Assembly (NCBI GenBank): GCA_045114235.1 | Contig: JBGUKB010000097.1 | Coordinates: 1-18,594 of the forward strand | Direction of reading: 5' to 3' | Origin: UBA1732 sp045114235 | GTDB lineage: Bacteria; Verrucomicrobiota; Lentisphaeria; Victivallales; UBA1829 | Length of the DNA stretch: 18,594 bases | Shown here: positions 16,213-18,594 of the stretch, in pieces | How positions within the stretch are numbered: the stretch's first letter is position 1 | How the letters are laid out: the number at the start of each line of letters is the position of its first letter | Program-made: the position numbers and the translations under genes | The notes under the pieces: generated by a model | Database searches by the model: none | What the model was told of the DNA's origin: nothing | Seen by the model: the letters and a program-made list of their open reading frames with translations, nothing else

Positions 16213-17079
16213 ATGCACGGAAACCGTTACAGGCAGGAGAACTTCTCCGGAGCGAGGCCTTCCTCGCATCATCGTTTCACGCTGATCGAACTTCTGATCG
16301 TGATCGCCATCATCGCGATCCTGGCGGCCCTGCTGCTGCCCGCCCTGCGTTCCGCCCGGGAGACGGCCAACAAGGCAGGGTGCCTCAACAACCAGAAATC
16401 CATCGGCATGTTCATCCAGCAATATGCGATGAACGACCGGCTGTCCCTCAACAGGATCATCGGGGACTGGACAAACTGGTATGGCATGATCGCCGCCTCT
16501 GCCGGGGCCGATCCGGCCAAGGTCCTCGCCGGCCCGAATGCCGATGTCATCAAGAAGGACCAGATCGGCTATGCGCTCGCAAGCAAGGTGTTCCGCTGCC
16601 CGTCCGACGTCTCCCACAATGGAAGCAACGGTATCACGGAAAAAGGAAACAACCGGTTCCCCGTCAGCTATGCCCGGAACGACGACTGCAGATACATCCT
16701 GTCCGGCGACAAGCGGCTTGTCAAGGCCCGCATCTCCGATGTCCGCACCCCTTCGGCTCTGATCCTCATGACGGACCGGTGGACGCCGAAGCATACCATG
16801 AACGGGAACGACTTCGCCAGCAGCAAGGAGGAGCATGACAAGACAAGCGTGTTCCACATCCGTCCGGCCACAGACAATTCGGAAGGGGAATGGGGCTATT
16901 CCGGGGCCGGATACAACTGGCGTCACAAGGGGGCGCCGCCGCTCCTCTATGTCGACAACCACGTCGAGGTCAAGAACTGGCTTGCGACGATCCCCCCGTC
17001 CCAGCGCGCCAACGCCGGCAAGTCGGAACCGACGGAGGCATACGGCGACTGGTCCGATGATCCGGACCACAAGAAATAG
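16213..17079 (+). CDS. Prepilin-like H-X9-DG family protein, paralog 2
   Basis: A 288-residue paralog of the preceding gene with a longer leader (21 residues) before F22-TLIE26. The residue at -1 is R21 instead of glycine. Its 31 residues from F22 are identical to paralog 1, whereas the rest differs much more. It keeps F-R-C-P-S-D (127-132), T-P-S-A-L-I-L-M-T-D-R-W (179-190), H238-X9-D248-N249 and the end GDWSDDPDHKK. A GAAAGGGG site (16197-16204) lies 8 bases before the ATG. It probably shares the promoter at 15291, since only 31 bp separate the genes. Arginine codon use is unlike its neighbours (CGG, AGG and AGA make up 10 of 19; CGC only 4), hinting at a different history. Function unknown. 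Confidence 0.88.
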   Translation: MHGNRYRQENFSGARPSSHHRFTLIELLIVIAIIAILAALLLPALRSARETANKAGCLNNQKSIGMFIQQYAMNDRLSLNRIIGDWTNWYGMIAASAGADPAKVLAGPNADVIKKDQIGYALASKVFRCPSDVSHNGSNGITEKGNNRFPVSYARNDDCRYILSGDKRLVKARISDVRTPSALILMTDRWTPKHTMNGNDFASSKEEHDKTSVFHIRPATDNSEGEWGYSGAGYNWRHKGAPPLLYVDNHVEVKNWLATIPPSQRANAGKSEPTEAYGDWSDDPDHKK

Positions 17080-17113
17080 GACCACCCCGTTTCCGAAAAA
17101 AAAAGAAAACCGC

Positions 17114-17141
17114 TTGATTTTCCCGGAAATCGTGGTATAGT
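17114..17141 (+). promoter_or_regulatory. sigma70-type promoter of the third prepilin-like gene
   Basis: TTGATT (17114-17119), 16-base spacer, TATAGT (17136-17141), with an A9 tract (17096-17104) and an A4 tract (17106-17109) upstream. Predicted start near 17148. No terminator hairpin was seen between the stop at 17079 and this promoter, so read-through from paralog 2 is possible. Confidence 0.75.
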
Positions 17142-17194
17142 GTTACGTAACAATACTATAAACAACGACTCCATTTTCGATGAAGCCCCCGACC

Positions 17195-17202
17195 GGAAAG
17201 GA
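17195..17202 (+). promoter_or_regulatory. Ribosome binding site deciding the start of paralog 3
   Basis: GGAAAGGA lies 7 bases before the ATG at 17210. The in-frame ATG at 17180 has no purine-rich site and would add ten residues (with three prolines or glycines) before the leader. The start at 17210 is therefore preferred. Confidence 0.75.
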
Positions 17203-17209
17203 TCCTGCC

Positions 17210-18064
17210 ATGAAACATTCCGCACATCGCCATTATACCCTGATCGAACTGCTGGTCGTGATCACCGTCATCATGATCCTCGCCGGCCTTCTCTTCCCCG
17301 CGCTCCGTTCCGCCCGTGAAAGCGCCAGGCGCGCGCAGTGCATGGCAAACCAGCGGAATTTCGGCGTGTACGTCAGCCAGTACGCACAGAACAACGACCG
17401 TTCGATGAAGGTGCTTTCCAACTGGAGCACCTGGTACCGCGACCTCCTGAAGGCGAACGGCGGCATGAAGGACGGACAGGAGAACTCCAACGACTATCTG
17501 GACTCCGACCAGAAAAAGCGCGAAGCCTGCCTGACCCCGGCCGGGCTTGACATGGTGAAGCTCTTCAAGTGCCCCAGCGACTCGTCCGATGGCGCGACCG
17601 CGAGCTACGGCCGCAACAACCCGACCAAGGGCGGCACGATGAAGTACAAGGACGGTTCCAGCGGCAGCGAGGGCGACGCCCTGGTCGATCCGCGCCTCGT
17701 GAACAGCAAGGTCAGCGACCCGCTGCGTCCCTCCGACCTGATCCTCATCACCGACCACTGGGGACCGAACCACCAGCCGGGCAAGTCCTGCAACACCGAG
17801 GAATACGACACCGTGAACGTGTACCACCTGCGCATCCGCGAAGGCGACACCAGCATCGGCGAACTCGGCACCGTCCGCGACGACAAGTCCCGCCACAAAG
17901 GCGCGCCGCCGATCCTGTACGTCGACGGCCATGTGACGACGAATAACTGGATGCAGACCATCCCGCCGCGTTTCTACGACCTCACCACCGCCTACGAAAA
18001 GGGCCTCGGCTGGCAGGGACGCGCCGTCGGCAGCTGGTCCGACGCCAAGTGCGTGAAGAAATAA
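17210..18064 (+). CDS. Prepilin-like H-X9-DG family protein, paralog 3
   Basis: A 284-residue third paralog, using the ATG at 17210. The leader is only eight residues (MKHSAHRH), followed by Y9-TLIE13-LLVVITVIMILAG; both the -1 residue (H8, not Gly) and the +1 residue (Tyr, not Phe) are unusual, while the +5 glutamate is kept. The exported part has L-F-K-C-P-S-D (118-124), R-P-S-D-L-I-L-I-T-D-H-W (173-184), a full H229-X9-D239-G240 motif and the end GSWSDAKCVKK. It differs from paralogs 1 and 2 in the membrane helix more than those differ from each other. It has its own promoter and the cluster's terminator. Cargo, partner and function are not known. Confidence 0.9.
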   Translation: MKHSAHRHYTLIELLVVITVIMILAGLLFPALRSARESARRAQCMANQRNFGVYVSQYAQNNDRSMKVLSNWSTWYRDLLKANGGMKDGQENSNDYLDSDQKKREACLTPAGLDMVKLFKCPSDSSDGATASYGRNNPTKGGTMKYKDGSSGSEGDALVDPRLVNSKVSDPLRPSDLILITDHWGPNHQPGKSCNTEEYDTVNVYHLRIREGDTSIGELGTVRDDKSRHKGAPPILYVDGHVTTNNWMQTIPPRFYDLTTAYEKGLGWQGRAVGSWSDAKCVKK

Positions 18065-18096
18065 TTTTCACTGCTGGTTTTTCCTCAAAAAAGTTT

Positions 18097-18128
18097 GAGC
18101 CGCCCGGAGCGATCCGGACGGCTCTTTT
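18097..18128. terminator. Bidirectional terminator between convergent genes
   Basis: GAGCCG (18097-18102) pairs with CGGCTC (18119-18124), with an inner CCGG/CCGG stem around AGCGAT. TTTT follows on the plus strand (18125-18128). On the minus strand the stem is followed by AAAC and then six T (18087-18092), so it can serve both the prepilin cluster and the leftward gene at the right edge. Confidence 0.75.
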
Positions 18129-18153
18129 CGAGTTTGGAGAATGGTGTTTCAGT

Positions 18154-18594
18154 TCATTTCGCAGGGGCTTCCGGTGTGCGCGGAATTCTTTGTCCCCAGA
18201 CAGGTATTCCTTTTTCCGTTAATCCGGTGAAGAACACGGTCTGGCATTTGCGGTCCTGGTCCCAGCCGTAGGCGCAGACGCCGTCCGCCTTCACGCCGTT
18301 CGGGAGCTCGACGTGGGTGATAATGCCGTTCCTACGCTCGACATAGCCTCCATACAGGCCGTCCGCGAACATTGTAATCGATTTGTCGTCATCGAGCTCC
18401 CATTTGCCGCCGCCCTCGATGGTCCCGTCCGCCTTGAGCGAGTAGATCGTCGATTCGTCGATGCGCCGGAACGTGGTGTCGTCCGTGACGCTGAAGACGA
18501 TGAAATCCCACTGCGCGGAGTCGCCGGAGTTCAGGATGCCGTCTTTTTCGACGATATTTTTGCCCCAGGTCGGTTTGCCATCGACGACTTTGAC
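18154..18594 (-). CDS. Hypothetical protein, partial (N-terminus outside window)
   Basis: The minus-strand frame is open from the right window edge to a TGA at 18154-18156, giving the last 146 residues of a protein whose start lies outside. No family is recognised. The visible part looks beta-rich, with alternating strands and turns: a W-D-F-I-V-F-S-V strand, the stretch T-I-Y-S-L-K-A-D-G-T-I-E-G-G-G-K-W-E-L-D, a G-L-Y-G-G turn, and V-F-F-T-G-L near the end. This gives a lipocalin-like or small beta-barrel impression, but that is only a pattern by eye. It ends with a Pro/Ala tail. It converges on the third prepilin gene across a bidirectional terminator. Codon composition fits coding DNA of this genome. 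An internal ATG at 18372 is not likely to be the true start, because the frame and its coding character continue upstream of it. Confidence 0.7.
   Translation of the reverse strand, partial: VKVVDGKPTWGKNIVEKDGILNSGDSAQWDFIVFSVTDDTTFRRIDESTIYSLKADGTIEGGGKWELDDDKSITMFADGLYGGYVERRNGIITHVELPNGVKADGVCAYGWDQDRKCQTVFFTGLTEKGIPVWGQRIPRTPEAPAK

Noticed and set aside
15405..16367. Near-identical 92-base segments in two neighbouring genes as a mobile-element or recombination repeat
   Set aside because: They encode the same conserved prepilin helix in the same frame, and all differences are synonymous. Selection on the protein explains them better than a transposed repeat.
17180..17212. Upstream ATG at 17180 as start of the third prepilin-like gene
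   Set aside because: No ribosome site. The ATG at 17210 has GGAAAGGA at 7 bases and gives a leader like paralog 1.

Overview
The window is a GC-rich bacterial chromosome segment of ordinary housekeeping and envelope genes, with one lineage-specific cluster at its right end. The best guess is a member of the Lentisphaerota (Victivallales-like) or a close PVC relative. The main evidence is three tandem prepilin-like proteins with an FTLIELL-type N-terminus and a C-terminal H-X9-D[G/N] motif. That family is known to be strongly expanded in Lentisphaera/Victivallis and the planctomycetes. A secreted sialate O-acetylesterase fits a glycan-feeding, possibly gut-associated, lifestyle. The phylum is inference; no rRNA or other marker gene lies in the window.

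Left part (1-6501): an MJ0042-like zinc-ribbon protein, cut by the left edge, runs leftward. It shares a divergent promoter region with a tail-specific protease (prc/ctp, 636-2888). Then comes a small two-gene unit of unknown function (3272-3511 and 3539-3943), with a near-consensus promoter, a structured leader and a strong terminator. After it lie a secreted sialate O-acetylesterase (4321-5883) and a short ribosome hibernation factor (6169-6501), each with its own promoter and terminator.

Middle part (6662-15221): argD and argF overlap by ATGA. They are followed at 24 bp and 7 bp by a comEC-type channel gene and an htrA-type protease, so the four probably form one transcript. A second unit holds an M48 metalloprotease lipoprotein and, 22 bp downstream, a membrane-anchored family-5 solute-binding protein with no permease nearby. 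Three envelope proteases (Prc, HtrA, M48) within 13 kb point to a role in envelope protein quality control.

Right part (15291-18594): three tandem H-X9-D[G/N] prepilin-like genes. The first two share a promoter and the third has its own. A bidirectional terminator separates them from a leftward gene cut by the right edge.

Nine sigma70-type promoters can be read with 16-17 bp spacers. Most are preceded by A-tracts, several of them phased at about 10 bp. I saw no rRNA, tRNA, CRISPR array, insertion sequence or prophage. I found no clear undescribed defence or mobile system. The most unusual items are the non-glycine prepilin-type processing sites, the ComEC protein that has lost its metallo-beta-lactamase metal motif, and the two-gene unit at 3.3-3.9 kb.
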